Below are positions 1 through 12,051 of a stretch of DNA of 64,000 nucleotides, one piece after another. The translations under genes were made by a program, and so were the position numbers. Origin of the DNA: Papaver somniferum (lineage: Eukaryota; Streptophyta; Magnoliopsida; Ranunculales; Papaveraceae); NCBI RefSeq assembly GCF_003573695.1, contig NC_039363.1, forward strand, positions 151,436,826 to 151,500,825, given 5' to 3'. Position 1 is the first letter of the stretch. Every line of letters begins with the position of its first letter. The notes beneath the pieces were generated by a model. The model made no database searches and was not told the DNA's origin. It worked only from the letters and a program-made list of their open reading frames with translations.

Positions 1-274
1 TCGGTGCTGTGGAACTTAAATATTTGAATGCCGGCGCTTCTCGTGTAAAGAAAACTTACAGAGACAACCTTTTACTAGAAATCTAAACATGTTCAACATA
101 AACCAAACAACTGAATCGTGCTTAAATGTTCTTCATCAAAGTATCATAAACCAAAAGTAAACCAAACAAATAAAAAGTTCAACCAAAAACACAACTATAG
201 AGTTCAACAATGTTAGAAATTGTTCAAAACATAACAACCACCATCCAAATAACGAAACACAACTATGGAGTTCA

Positions 275-3200
275 TCACTTGGTCTTTTGCTTCTTGGAAA
301 CGGGCACCTTCCTTATTTCCCCAAACAATGTTCTTTCACTAGGGTCTTCAATTTTATTAAGCTTTTCCACGACTTCCTTCATTTCTGTAAGGGATAGTAC
401 CTCTCCTTCCTCGTACTTGCAACCTAACATCTTCTTCAACTTGCCAAGCCGACGCCGCTAGTTTCATACATACAACACATAATTAGTTTATATATTCTAA
501 TATAAAATTATGTGTACATTAAACGAGTAAGCAATTAACAATACTTACTAGAAATCCAACGGTCTTATTAAGTTGGGTCATCGTAGGTGGTGCCTCTATA
601 GGAGTTGGAACAAGAGGGTTTTTCTGAGGTGGAACTTTGACGTCTTCCGGGCGCACGACAAAAGGATGTAACCATTCCAAGTAATTACCCATGAAGGCGG
701 GATCGACTTCATCACCGTTGATCGCAATCTCCCAATTACTAGTATCTACCAAACGACGCGGTTCTCTATCCCTCCAATGTGTTGGTTCTGAAATTGGATC
801 ATACTCTACCCTCAACCTTGTGGAAATTGTCATGGACACATAAAGGTCAAGATGATACCTTTCAGTAGAGGCTTTCATGAAGGAGGGTAATTGCTTGTAT
901 CCAAGTTTCCGCATCACACTTCGAGGATCAGCCATAACGTATCCCTTTGGGTGGAACAAAGGCCCGTTGTAAAATGAAACGTTATGAGACCTCAAATATT
1001 GGCGGTTTTCTCTAGCCTTCTTGTAAGGGTCGAACACAACATCTTTGATAGTCATCGCGTCCAGATCCAATCTCATATCTGTCAGTCGATGATCGTTACC
1101 GGGCTTCAGATGGCTGTTGAACCGATATCTCTTGGCTCTAGGCTCCTCGGGGTCATCAACGGGAATGATCTTCAAGAAGAGGTTATCCTTGAACAATGTT
1201 GGCAAATGTTCATAAGCCCACACCTATACAAATGTTAAATGATACATAAAAAATCAATAAATTTTGTTTCTAAGTTCATGATAAGGGTACATGTGAACAA
1301 TATAAATAAGAACATAAGTTTAAAAACAAAATTACCTGGAGTAGAGTGAAATTCCCGACAAATTGGTTTGTAACCGCCTTAGAGTCCCTTCTCATATCCG
1401 TCATCAAATGTGCCATTACCGCGGTGCCCCAAGAATAGCTAAAGACATCTTCCAACAGATCCAAGTATTGAAGGTAGTTTGCAGTAACCCTGTTGCCACT
1501 CGTGTCAGGGAATACCCTAGTGCCAAAGATGAATAACAGGTACGCAACAGCTGTATAATGAATCTGTGCGGGGTCCCATCCATCCTTCAAACTTCTTTCC
1601 GTTGAATTTTGAAACTTCTCCTTAAGCAGGGTCAGATTGATGGTCTTTGTCCTACTAAGCTTAGATACATAGAAGCTTTCCACAGAAGTTTTGTAGTCCC
1701 AACCAAGCAACGTTTTAGTAAGATCGTGCAACTTCGTCCATTCTAGCTCAAAAGAATGATTATCTCCTTCTACAATTGATTTGCCGGTAACACTCAAGCC
1801 TATGATGTTCTGAGCATCATCAAGGATCAAGGCCATCTCGCCAAACGGGAAGTGCATGGTATCTGATTCACCATGATACCTTTAGACGAAGCAATTGACT
1901 TTCACAATATCTGGCTTCACATAATTTTCAACCAAATGATATAGACCACAATCCTTAACTGTTGCTTGAACCCCTTCATGCTCCTTAGACAAATCCCAAT
2001 GAGCCGCAATTTGGTTTCGGCAAACACGCACAACCTTCGTATGATCCTACAATTAGGATATAATACGATTAAGAGATTTTGTATAAATACCACACATGAG
2101 ATTTTGTATAGAAATTCTTACATAGGTTTGATATATAGTACGAGCCCACGAGTCCTTGTAGCCAAATAGGTACCCCGGATCATGAGAAGTTGCGCCCCAA
2201 ATTTTACCACGATCAAGGTCGGGTATCATGTCATCAACATGAGGAAGGTGCGAACCTTTAACTTTTACTTTTCCTTTGCCTTTCCCCTTGCCTTGTGTGG
2301 GTTGTTGACTTGGACCACCTTCATCCACTACTCCTTGGCTTTGGTTTGCTAATTGAGTTGGATCAATCTCATTATCTTCTTCCTCACTTTCCTCTTCATC
2401 TTGCTCATCTTGCTCATCTTCCTCCTCAACAGCTCCGGTTTTACTACGATGACGACCACTCTCCCAAATTTCCACTCTTGTATTAGCACCCAAACGCTTT
2501 TTGTTATTCCCTCGAGGAGGAAGAGACTGAGGAGTATCAAGACCATCCTTCCTTCTTTTCTTAGTGATAGCATCTTTAGCTTTTCCTTTGTTAGCCTCCT
2601 TTGCTTTAGCTTCCTTTGCTTTAGATCTATTTCAAAATAAGCACGATATAAATATAAGACAACTAACTTTCATTTCTACCGGCATACTGAAAAAAAGTAT
2701 CGGACATGCCGGGAGATAAAACTGGCATAGAAATTGCAGAGAATTACATGCCTGGAGTCACTAACGGCATTAACAAATAAATTTTTAGGATGCCGGTACA
2801 CTATAGGAAATTCCTGGATAATAAAAACCAGTACCGGCAGTTACGTAAAATAAAAACAAATGCCGGAACACAGTACCGACATTGAAAGAAAATTGTCGAA
2901 GATGCCGGTAGTAGTTCTAAAGTTTCTGGATACAAAAACTCTAGTACCGGCATGGAATCTAACCTAAAATGTAAGCCGGTACAAATAACAAAATCCTAGG
3001 GTTTTCTGTTTATTAGAAGCTTACTACTGGCGTACTCGTAAAAGTTCAAATCAATGCCGGAACTAGGTTCAGAAGTGGTGTTCATCCTAAATTCAATGCT
3101 GAAACTAGGTTTCGGTGTGGTCTTTAACCTAAATTAGATGCCGGAACTGACTACCGGTGTGGTCTTCATCCTAGATTGAATGCCGGTACTGATTTCCGGT

Positions 3201-3490
3201 GTGGTATTCATACGAAATTGAGTGACGGAATTACTGAAACTCAGCTGTTCCAGTTAGGGTTTCGCGATTTTGACCTAAACCCATAGCTACAAATCTATTG
3301 AAACACTAATTAAACAGTTTTAAATGACTTACCTTCTCACAGAAGCCATATTTCTGAGTAGTTGATCGTCCGATAACTCTTGTTCTTCGTGTTCTTTCTC
3401 TTGAGCAATCAAAGCAAGCCTCTTTTGTTGTTTTTGTTGAGCAATCGATTTTGACTTCGATTGGGGATTTTGTTTCTTTAGTGGAGGCAT
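275..3490 (-). CDS. Plant mobile domain (PMD, MAIN/aminotransferase-like) gene, 5 exons, one in-frame stop
   Basis: Model: exons 3333-3490, 2122-2626, 1336-2046, 549-1223 and 275-457; every junction is GT-AG and every phase agrees. The ATG at 3488-3490 opens a Lys/Gln-rich leader; exon 2 adds an acidic tract and a GKGKGKVKVKG basic tract. Exon 3 holds the PMD signature (HFPFGEMALILDDAQNIIGL, then a YLLFIFGTRVFPDTSGN-type block and a YSWGTAV block); exon 4 opens with VWAYEHLP, as in PMD proteins. About 744 codons in total. One TAA lies in frame at 1882-1884, 8 codons upstream of the HFPFGEM motif, where the family usually has a charged residue (ERWH-type); GAA to TAA would explain it. PMD proteins are either host genes (MAIN/MAIL, silencing and genome stability) or transposon passengers. 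Here a transposon origin is likely because repeats surround it. It is a pseudogene if the stop is real. Confidence 0.75.
2660..3240. repeat. Degenerate TGCCGG/TACCGG dyad repeats in intron 1 of the PMD gene
   Basis: Roughly fifteen copies of ATGCCGG(A/T)AC or its complement TACCGGCAT occur every 25-60 bp, many as facing pairs (for example near 2823, 2859, 3139 and 3180). Single copies also occur outside the gene at about 29-40 and 3620. None was seen in the exons. This looks like a degenerate short-unit repeat confined to non-coding parts of the unit. Confidence 0.7.
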
Positions 3491-3919
3491 GGTTATGAAT
3501 CGGGTAGGTTAATCGACGAAGAAATTTTTGAATTAGCGATTAATCGTCGACGAAGAATGGATGAAGAACGATGAAGAAAATGAAGAATATTTTTTTTTCG
3601 AAACCTAACCCTAACTGAGAATGCCGGAACTGCTAGAGAAATGGGGGATATTTGATTTTATGTTTTAGTACAAAGGGTATAACAGTCTTTTCATAATGTT
3701 TTTTAATTAATCTAAGGGTATTTTAGTATTTTTGCTCCAAAAAACACCCCTTGGCAGATACATTTGGTTGGGGGAAGTAATTCATATCTCCCAATTAGTT
3801 TCCATATCCCCCAATTGCGCGTCCAAAAAAAAACAAACAACCTGTTATTTTGTTATTGCAACTAGATTTTATGCCCGTGCTACGTATCGGGCATTTTCTC
3901 TCGTTTAACCATACCTTTA
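3491..3919. other. Upstream flank of the PMD gene, no gene
   Basis: AT-rich DNA containing the putative 5' UTR of the minus-strand PMD gene and one further TGCCGGAAC motif at about 3620. No coding potential seen. Confidence 0.5.
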
Positions 3920-4115
3920 ATTTGGTGTGATGTGGCTTTGCCTCGCCCTGTCGTGTATTTTTTATTAGGTGTCGTGGGGCTTCCTCCCGTCCCGTCGCGA
4001 TACAATTTTGATTAGGTGTGGCTCGGCTTCGCCTCGCCAAGTCGCTTAGAGTTTTTGATTTGGTGTGGCTCGGCTTCGCCATGCCCCATCCAGATGAATT
4101 TTTGACTTTGGTGTA
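3920..4115. repeat. 47-bp tandem repeat, about four units
   Basis: Units begin ATTWGGTGTGG at 3920, 3964, 4011, 4058 and (partial) 4105, giving spacings of 44, 47, 47 and 47 bp. The core of the unit is GGTGTGGCTCGGCTTCGCC. It is GC-rich compared with its surroundings and creates a spurious minus-strand ORF (3795-4082), which is not a gene. Confidence 0.8.
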
Positions 4116-4823
4116 ATACGTATATAAATGAGTATGTGTTTTATAAGGAAAAAAAAAAAATCCCTAGCAGAAAGATGTATTTTCTCTCTTTTATAGACCA
4201 CTAAAATCCGGATCATGTTGTGTATTATTCTGGATAAACTTTGATTGATTCTTAATTGAGCATTTTGAATGCGTTCTCTATGGAGTATAATTAATTTTTT
4301 TCTACTTTTGGTTAAATTTTCAAACCAAAAATCTAGTGGATTTGCTTCGATGAAGAATTAGCCTTTCATTAGTTTTTGGATGAATCATACATTTAACAAA
4401 ATCTTTGGATCAGAATGAACAGGATAAAAAAATTACTTCTATTTCGTTTTGATCCTCAAACACTCGAGAACATCATTTAAACCCAAACGGTATTTATGCA
4501 CTTAACTTGAACCAAAATTGTCGACAGTAGTTTTTCGCTTTATGCCTTCAACCGCAGATTGTAGTCTATGCCGACTGTTAGCAAGATGCTAGGAATTCAA
4601 ATGCAGCAGGTAGGAAGGCAAACCAAGTCCTAAGACTTTTCATAGTCTATCCATATTGCAAATCAAACTTTCTGCCAAGCCAATCACGAAGGATGCAATA
4701 GTGAAGTAAAGCATAATTTGAAATCAAGTACAAACTGTATAAACGCGAAAAAGAAGATCTACATATATAAACACACACATAAACACATATATACATATAT
4801 AGTAGATGGATACAAAAGCCGGG

Positions 4824-4959
4824 CTATATAGGATTCACGAATTAGGTAGTTTTTAAGGCAGTTCTACCTAAGAAACAAAACCTATTGGCAGCTATATCGG
4901 ATTCATGAATTAGGTAGTTTTTAAGGCAGTTCTACCTAAGAAACAAAACCTATTGGCAC
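4824..4959. repeat. 68-bp tandem duplication
   Basis: Two nearly identical 68-bp copies, 4824-4891 and 4892-4959, both starting CTATAT and ending CCTATTGGCA. Only a few bases differ, so the duplication is recent compared with the flanks. Confidence 0.9.
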
Positions 4960-7900
4960 CGCCATGCATGTCATAAATGAAGGTTAAGAATTGGTCACAA
5001 ATTCAAAGAATAATGGGAGTGGACCTATTTGAATCAAGCAAACAACTTTCAAACTTGAGTTAGACATGCCATAGTTGTACCATGCATTGGTGCTTAAAGT
5101 GGATTTCTATAGGCAGTCACTTTGCAAGCACCTACTGATGTGGTACTTAAATTAGATAAGCCAAGGCAATGACTAAATGTTGATGTGGTTAAATTTGATA
5201 ACTAAAAGTTAATAAAAATGTTGGTCCTACAAAAAAGTACAATTGGAAAGAATTTGAGATGTGATCAGAAGTGCAGCGCGAACTGATATGGGTTAATTAC
5301 AAAGTATATGCAACTTACTTAGCCCTTAAATGCGTAATTTTGATTATCGATTGAGTAGAAGCCAGTCATCTCCATCACCCCAACCCTCTTTACTGTGAGT
5401 TTGACTTCCATTCCTTATAAAAGGTAGCCTGAAGTTGAGTTACGAACCAAGTCGAGTACAGAACAATCTAAGGCCTCATATTAAAATTTTTAGCTTAAAA
5501 AATTGGGCAGAACTATCCACCTTGCGGAAACATGCTACTGCTTATTAACCGAAACCCTGGGAGATGAAGATCTTACCTTGAGTTAATCCATCATCGACTC
5601 TGTAGCAGGAATGGGCTTAATATCATGAAAGCCTCAAAAGTTGTTAACCCTTCAATTTAAAACATGTTTCGCCAAATTGTCCTGTAAAACCATAAATTTT
5701 GACACCGTGATCAAAGCCTGATATAATTGGGAGCTTCTGTGCCATAACTGAACCCACAAATGATAATAATTTTTAATATCCTTTATAGGCAAATAAGATC
5801 AAAAATATTTGTATGAAATTAACTTAAAATTTTTCCTCTATCGGAAAATCAAAGACACCTAATAGAAAATTAAAAACCTTACCAATTAGGCTAAACGACG
5901 CGACCCAAGCTAAATGCGTCTGAAAACCTGCAAAAAAAAAGAGAGAGAAATAAATGCGCTATCAATCAAATAAGTACGCGGTAACAGTGGGTGCATTAAT
6001 AATGTCTCTTACCCTTTGTAATGTAACAGTGGGTGTACATTAATAAGTAGTTCGTTAGTCAACAGTTTCTCATATATGGTTAATGGTCATTTCAGCAAGG
6101 TCCTTTTTGGGTAATTTGTTTTTTATTCTGTACATACTTGCTACATCGTTCCCTTTCAGCTGAAAGCTCTATTGCTCTCCTTCTTTCTGTTATCCTAACC
6201 TGTTACAACACTAATAGCAATACCTCATAAAATCATTAAACAAACGGCATTAATCTTATCAAAGCAATTATTAAGTTCAAACGGCATCAGTAAACCACAA
6301 ACCCATCTCAATTTCACCTGCATTCAGTAAGAATTCATCGATCTCCTTCACAACATCGATTTCTTCTCATTCTTGCTTCCTTGAATTAATGAACCACAAA
6401 CGAAGTAATTCTTTGATGAAAACCTGTTGATTCTCTTGACCTTGATCCTGCAAAAGAGCAAATATGTTTCTTAGTATACGCGCATTTTTGCATTGATATT
6501 AACACACAATTGTTGTTGTGTGGGTTGTCAACCTTTAAACCCAAATAAAATAAGGTTAGGGTTGTCACACGGAGATGGGATTTTGTTGTTTATCATGCCT
6601 TGCCTGTTTTTCTTTTTTCACTAGACAGCTTCCTTTCTATCGGCTTCCTCATTCCCAATAACATGGATCCACAATTTTACATACATTACACACACAACAA
6701 CAAATAGACCATGAGTTAAATTAAGTTCAAACTATTCAGTTTCCAATTTTCCATATATAGCTGCGAACTCCCAATGAGATGAAGGCAAAGACTCCATTGT
6801 TGCCTGATCTCTTATTTTCGAATTTCCACTTCTTGAGTACCAATGCCTGGACCACCTTCTGATTAACCTGATTCCTCATTAGATTCTTGAACTACGCATA
6901 TATTGCGTTAGAAAGTTGCTTGCCTAAATCAACGCACCAATCACACAATTTTACACCAAGCATTATGTAACAAAATGCAAATAAGTACTCAAAAACAATA
7001 CGCAATTAAGTATACAAATTCAAAAACAAACAATTGTAATTGTGGTATTTCATATCAGTGATACAATTGCGGGGAATACTTTACAAATTCAAACTGTAAT
7101 TGTAATTAGGGTTTTTTAAAAACTTACCTCGAAAAGGAAAACCCGTGAAATCATCAGGAATTCTCGCTTGGCGAATATAAAATTAGGGTTTCCATTCAAT
7201 TCTCCATAATCAAACTGCTGAATAAAAATAATTGGATTTTTTTTTTAATCTTGGTACTTAGCCATGGTCAACCAAACCCTTCTCTCAATTTCAGTTCTTC
7301 GATTCACAGCAAGATCCCATCTCTATTTCAGATGCAAAATCAAACCCTTATTTCTTAATCTTCTCCATCTAACAGCAGCAACAAACTCTTTCTCTCCCAA
7401 ATCTGCTCTTAAATTCCTCTTTCGTCTCTCGATTTCTCTTTCTATTTATCGATCTCAATCAGCCGCGAGTTTTATTTCTTCTCTTCTCGTTTACAGTTTC
7501 AGGTGAATGAGAAAACAGAAGGAAATCTCGTCGAGTTTAGGGTTGTGTAATGATTTTGGGATGATTTAGTTTTTCGCGGGAGTATTGTCTACCTAGACGG
7601 TGTTACTTAACGTACAGTTAAGTATTTAATGTAAATAGAGTGTAAACGAAGTTATTAGATTTAAATGTTGACAGAAGTGTTGTACACCTTCTTTTATGCT
7701 AACGGGGTTAGAAACGGCCAGTTAAATACTGGGTGTAAATGGAGTGTTAATCAAATTTTAATACTCCGACCAATAGAGTTCCGCCACTTGTCCTCTACAG
7801 AATTGCTCTGTTTTCTTATTTCATTAATTTGAGGGGGTGTCATACTCACCGTGCAACGTGAAAGCTCATATGACTTAGTGTTTAAAGAAGGGGAGATAAT

Positions 7901-8379
7901 AAAAGGTGGGCTTGACTTTTTTTTTTATTTTCCGAGACTTAAGTTCAAATTTAAACTTAATATAACAACACAAATAAAAATAAAAAAAGAAACCTTTTTT
8001 TTTTGGCTTCAGCGAAAATGGAGTCAAAGGAAGTTCCTCCCCTGCAAATGCCAAGGAGCAAATCTAAGATGACAAACGCGTCATCTATGGACCGTACATT
8101 CGCTTTATCCGCGCAAAAACCCACTTTTATTTCAGTGAGTCAACACTCACGGAAATTTGCATTTCCAAATGTCCTGAGATAGGATCGCACGGATAGTAAG
8201 GAACATGCTTAGCATCGGGATTAGAAAGGACAAAGATAGGCCCAGTGTTTTGTCTCACAGTTGTGTCACCACATAAGCACGGTGCAAATCACGATGCAAT
8301 AATTCGATCAATCTAGAATTATTGCTTTTATTTAGGACAAATGCTATTGAAAATAAAAACCTCAACAGATACGTGATAA
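4960..8379. other. Long non-coding stretch; possible spliced non-coding transcript on the minus strand
   Basis: No protein gene is supported. Read on the minus strand, 7131-7560 resembles a 5' leader ending in GAG|GTAAGT, and acceptor-like TTTTGCAG|G sites follow at about 6452 and 5931 and a shorter AATGCAG|G site near 6320. The only ATG in the leader (MAKYQD then stop) is trivial. The CT-rich plus-strand ORF at 7264-7506 is low complexity. The remainder is AT-rich and featureless. Confidence 0.25.
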
Positions 8380-8740
8380 ACTTTGGGAGATCCTCTGAGA
8401 TTTCGTAAACTTTCCGACACTTGATGAGTGATTTTTAATAAATCTCAATGCTTTATAGAAACAAAAAAAATAATGGGATGAAAGTATTTCTTTTGCACCA
8501 AGAAAAAACATATAGACAAAAAAGAATATTATAAAAAATCCACTTACGTGCATAAATTAAAAAAACAACTGCACAATAACTATTTTACAACATAACTAAA
8601 TAAATTAATAGTTAATGACAAAGTATAACTCTATAAACATGATAGAAAATATAATTATGTTTGTCAACTAAAAAATAAAATGAACTGAACATGAATATGG
8701 GGATTGTAATCTCTCAATGGTTTGGAAAAATAACATCTAC
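8380..8740. repeat. Direct repeat, left copy (~360 bp)
   Basis: Aligns along its length with 10638-10986, from ACTTTGGGAG to TAACATCTAC, with scattered substitutions and small indels. Shared landmarks are TTTTGCACCAAGAAAAAACA and GAATATGGRGATTGTAATCT. The pair could be old LTRs of a small element or a duplicated segment; no primer-binding site or polypurine tract was found next to them. Confidence 0.65.
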
Positions 8741-9091
8741 AGAGCTTAATATAATGGAGTCGTTACTGTAACCGTCAAAGGATCCCATCAGTTGTAACCG
8801 TTGATCGGCATGTCGACATGTGACCGTTGACTTGGCCTATGACCAGTCAACAACCAGGGGATCAATGTTGATATATGAAAATAATTAATCCTAAAAGAAA
8901 TAGGCCATTAGCCTACTAAGAGCTCCTCTTGAGAAGAGGAGATTAAGGGAATAGGTCCAACCCATATGATAATGGGTGGCTCTAGCCCAAGAAGGGAAAT
9001 CTTAAACCAGTTGGGCTTCGTCTCAAATAAGAAAGGAGGCCTTTTCTTAGTTTCTTAATAACTTGGAAAAGAGGAAAACAGTAGTTTTATA

Positions 9092-9610
9092 TAGGGGTGA
9101 GCATTTTATCCGTAATACGTGGATTTAGTTGGGACCAACCGTATTTGTGCAGATGGATGTCCGGAGCGTTCGCTAATGGGTTGGACATTGATGAGATTTT
9201 TGAATCCAACGGATTACGGATTGGATCCGGATGCAACCTTGAAAATCCGTTGGACATCCATACCCCTTAGATCAAGGGCATTTATATAGTTTTTAGAAAA
9301 TATATGGATAGTTTTAGAATTTTTAGGTGTTTGATTGGAGTGTTGTCCATGGCACTTCTATATATATATATATACATATACAAAATGTGTAGATTCTATA
9401 AGAAGTCACCTATATAGGCTTTATTTTTCATTATAAATTTTAACCAACACAAATCCATTGGATTATCCACACCCAAACCGTTCATACGTGCATCCATTGG
9501 ATACAAATCCGTTGGATGTTGGATTGGATGCCAAATTTGAAATCCGTAGTGTATTGGATTGGATGCGGATGAGGTGAAAACTGGTCCATACCGGCCCATG
9601 CTCACCCCTA
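9092..9610. mobile_element. hAT-type MITE, 519 bp
   Basis: Terminal inverted repeats TAGGGGTGAGCA (9092) and TGCTCACCCCTA (9599-9610) are perfect over 12 bp. They are flanked by GTTTTATA (9084-9091) and GTTTTGTA (9611-9618), an 8-bp target duplication with one mismatch, as expected for hAT. The interior has TTGGAT/ATCCAA-rich self-complementary stretches and no transposase. Confidence 0.85.
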
Positions 9611-10637
9611 GTTTTGTAATTGCTTCTCTTAAATATATCCCACACTTTAACTATAACCCAAAAAGTTTAAGCTAAAATGAAAAGTCAAAGTTAACAAACA
9701 TATCTTAAACTTTTTACTAATAATCCTACTTCTTCCCTAGAATCAAAATATAAATCCTACCTTTTCTTAGAATCCCTAACTTTTTCTTTTTTACATCTAA
9801 ACTAAATTATACTTCAATTTATTTTTAATTGTTCTCACGTGATTCTTACAAATTACCCAATTATAAACCTTAATTTTATTTTCCCCTAAAACAAACTAAA
9901 CCCAATCTTTCACCTTTTCTCTAAAATGATGTTATTTTTCCTAATCATGATTACAGTAATATCGATTGAGGTTATATTCTAACTATTCCCTTAAAAATTC
10001 TCCACAACAGTAACAATCGAAAACTGAATCATAATCGAATAAGGTTTTGATTCTTTTCCAAAAAATCAATTTTCTAAAACTACATAAGCACTATTATTCA
10101 AAAAAAAAATAATCTAAGATGATGTTCTTTTCTCCCACTCATGATCACATTAAATTGAGTATTCTTAAAAATCATTAATCATGTCATGGATCTTACATAA
10201 ATTTAATTATGAAAATTATATAATTACATTTGTTTTATTTTTTTGATTTAGGGATATGATAATTTATTTTGGGCTATATATAAAAATTGTGTAAAATTTT
10301 ACGGGTTATGTTAATAATTATAAGAATCCGTTTGGGTAAATTAATGACTTATTTTATGTGGGTTATGGTTAATAAAAGTATGGGCTATATTTAAGAGAAG
10401 CCTTTGTAATATGTTAATTTTATGGGCACTTATCGATAAGAAGGGAATGAAAGATTATTATAAAAAGGGAAGAAGGCATACTTAGAGGACACAATTAATT
10501 CATCTTATCTTTCTTAACCTCTCATCACCTTGATAGTAATTGAAGTGATTAGGACTAGTTTCTCCTTATCATTTTTACCCTATCAACATTAGTCGATAGT
10601 AATTTGTGGTGAGATCGAGAGACTTTTTATGTAAGAG
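9611..10637. other. AT-rich spacer between direct repeats, no gene
   Basis: Contains no coding region. A weak TATA-like ATTATAAAAAGGG near 10458 is the only promoter-like motif seen. Confidence 0.5.
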
Positions 10638-10986
10638 ACTTTGGGAGTTCTTTGTGAGTACATAAACTTTGCAAGACTCGATGAGTGATTTTTAAGAAAC
10701 AGTGCCTCATAGAAACAAAATATATGGGAATGAATGTATGTGTTTTGCACCAAGAAAAAACATATCGACAAAAGAAATACCATAAAAATTCCACTTAAAT
10801 GCATAAATTAGAAAAATAACTGCACAAAAACTATTTTACAAAATAACTAAATAAATTAATAATAGAAAAGTATAACTTTATAAACATAATGGAAAATATA
10901 ATTATGTTTGTCAGCTAAAAAAAAATTAATCGTACATGAATATGGAGATTGTAATCTCTCAATCAAGTTGTGGAAAATAACATCTA
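10638..10986. repeat. Direct repeat, right copy (~350 bp)
   Basis: Partner of 8380-8740 in the same orientation, about 2.26 kb apart. Its right edge is the TA target of the Stowaway-type MITE that follows. Confidence 0.65.
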
Positions 10987-11085
10987 CTACCTCCGTTTCT
11001 GGAAAACTGTTACTTTCACTTTTTCAATTTGGCCTATTTTCAGACTAAAATGAAAAAAATGAAAGTAACACCTTTTCGGAGGGAG
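10987..11085. mobile_element. Stowaway-type MITE, 99 bp
   Basis: Starts CTACCTCCGTTTC and ends CGGAGGGAG, with TA on both sides (10985-10986 and 11086-11087). Inner arms TGTTACTTTCA and TGAAAGTAACA are inverted. Size, ends and TA target fit Tc1/mariner-derived Stowaway MITEs. Confidence 0.8.
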
Positions 11086-12051
11086 TATTATTTTTAGTAG
11101 AAATTGAAGTTTAGTCCCAAAGTTACTGGGCTTGGGACGCTTTAGTCCTCTCATCTCAGGCCTAGTACTGTCTAGTCCAAAAAAGCCCCGTCTCAAACAA
11201 TTTAACCCAAATATGGACGAGTTAGTCCAAAATTGTGACCGATCCCGATTTTCCTGTATTTCCAATAACCCGTAACTACCCTTGAGACCATTCTAAACAT
11301 AGAACGAGGATTTGAAATCGAAAATTTCAGATCTCAAACATGAGTTCAAAACATGGAGCCAGACAGAGAAGAAATTCTTAGGAGATTTAACAGTTTCAGA
11401 GAGAAATTTGGTTGCGATTCAACTTCAGATTACTGGTAAAGTGTAGTTGCGGGATTATTTTAGGACTAGAGATTTGAATTCACGACAGATTTCAGAGATA
11501 GATGATCCAGAATTCAACTTTACAAGTAACAACGATTTAACAGTTTCATAGAGGTTATGTTGGATTTCACGAATTCCTGATATTTAACGGAATTCAAATT
11601 CAGGTTAGTTCTGTTTTTGCTTCATCGTTGAATCTCTTTTCTGATATTTAGTTTTTTTTTGTTTTGATTTTATCAGTTGATGATATGAATTCAATCTTTT
11701 ACATCTTATTGTTTGTATGTTATTAATTTGATTTTTGGTGTATTTTAGCTTTTGATTTTCGGGGAATGATTTTGATTACTGTTTTTTGGTGTTTGGTGTT
11801 ATGATGCATGATATGAAATCGAACTGATATTAGATCATATGCTTTTGGTTTATTCAATTATGTGTTCTAGTAATATTCTGAAGCTTTTGTTATATCTTCG
11901 ATTAATCCATGGAATAGTTTTGATTTGAAGTTTACTGTTATTTGATTATTGCCTTCGATTAAATGTTACTTTCCTGTACACTCTTCAAGTTTTAGGTTAT
12001 GCGAATCTGAAATTATTATTATATCTTTTGTTATATGTAGGTGTATCAAAT

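Noticed and set aside
3795..4082. Minus ORF of 95 aa
   Set aside because: Translation of the 47-bp tandem repeat.
7264..7506. Plus ORF of 80 aa starting MVNQTLL
   Set aside because: Low-complexity CT-rich sequence without domains; better explained as reverse strand of a leader-like exon.
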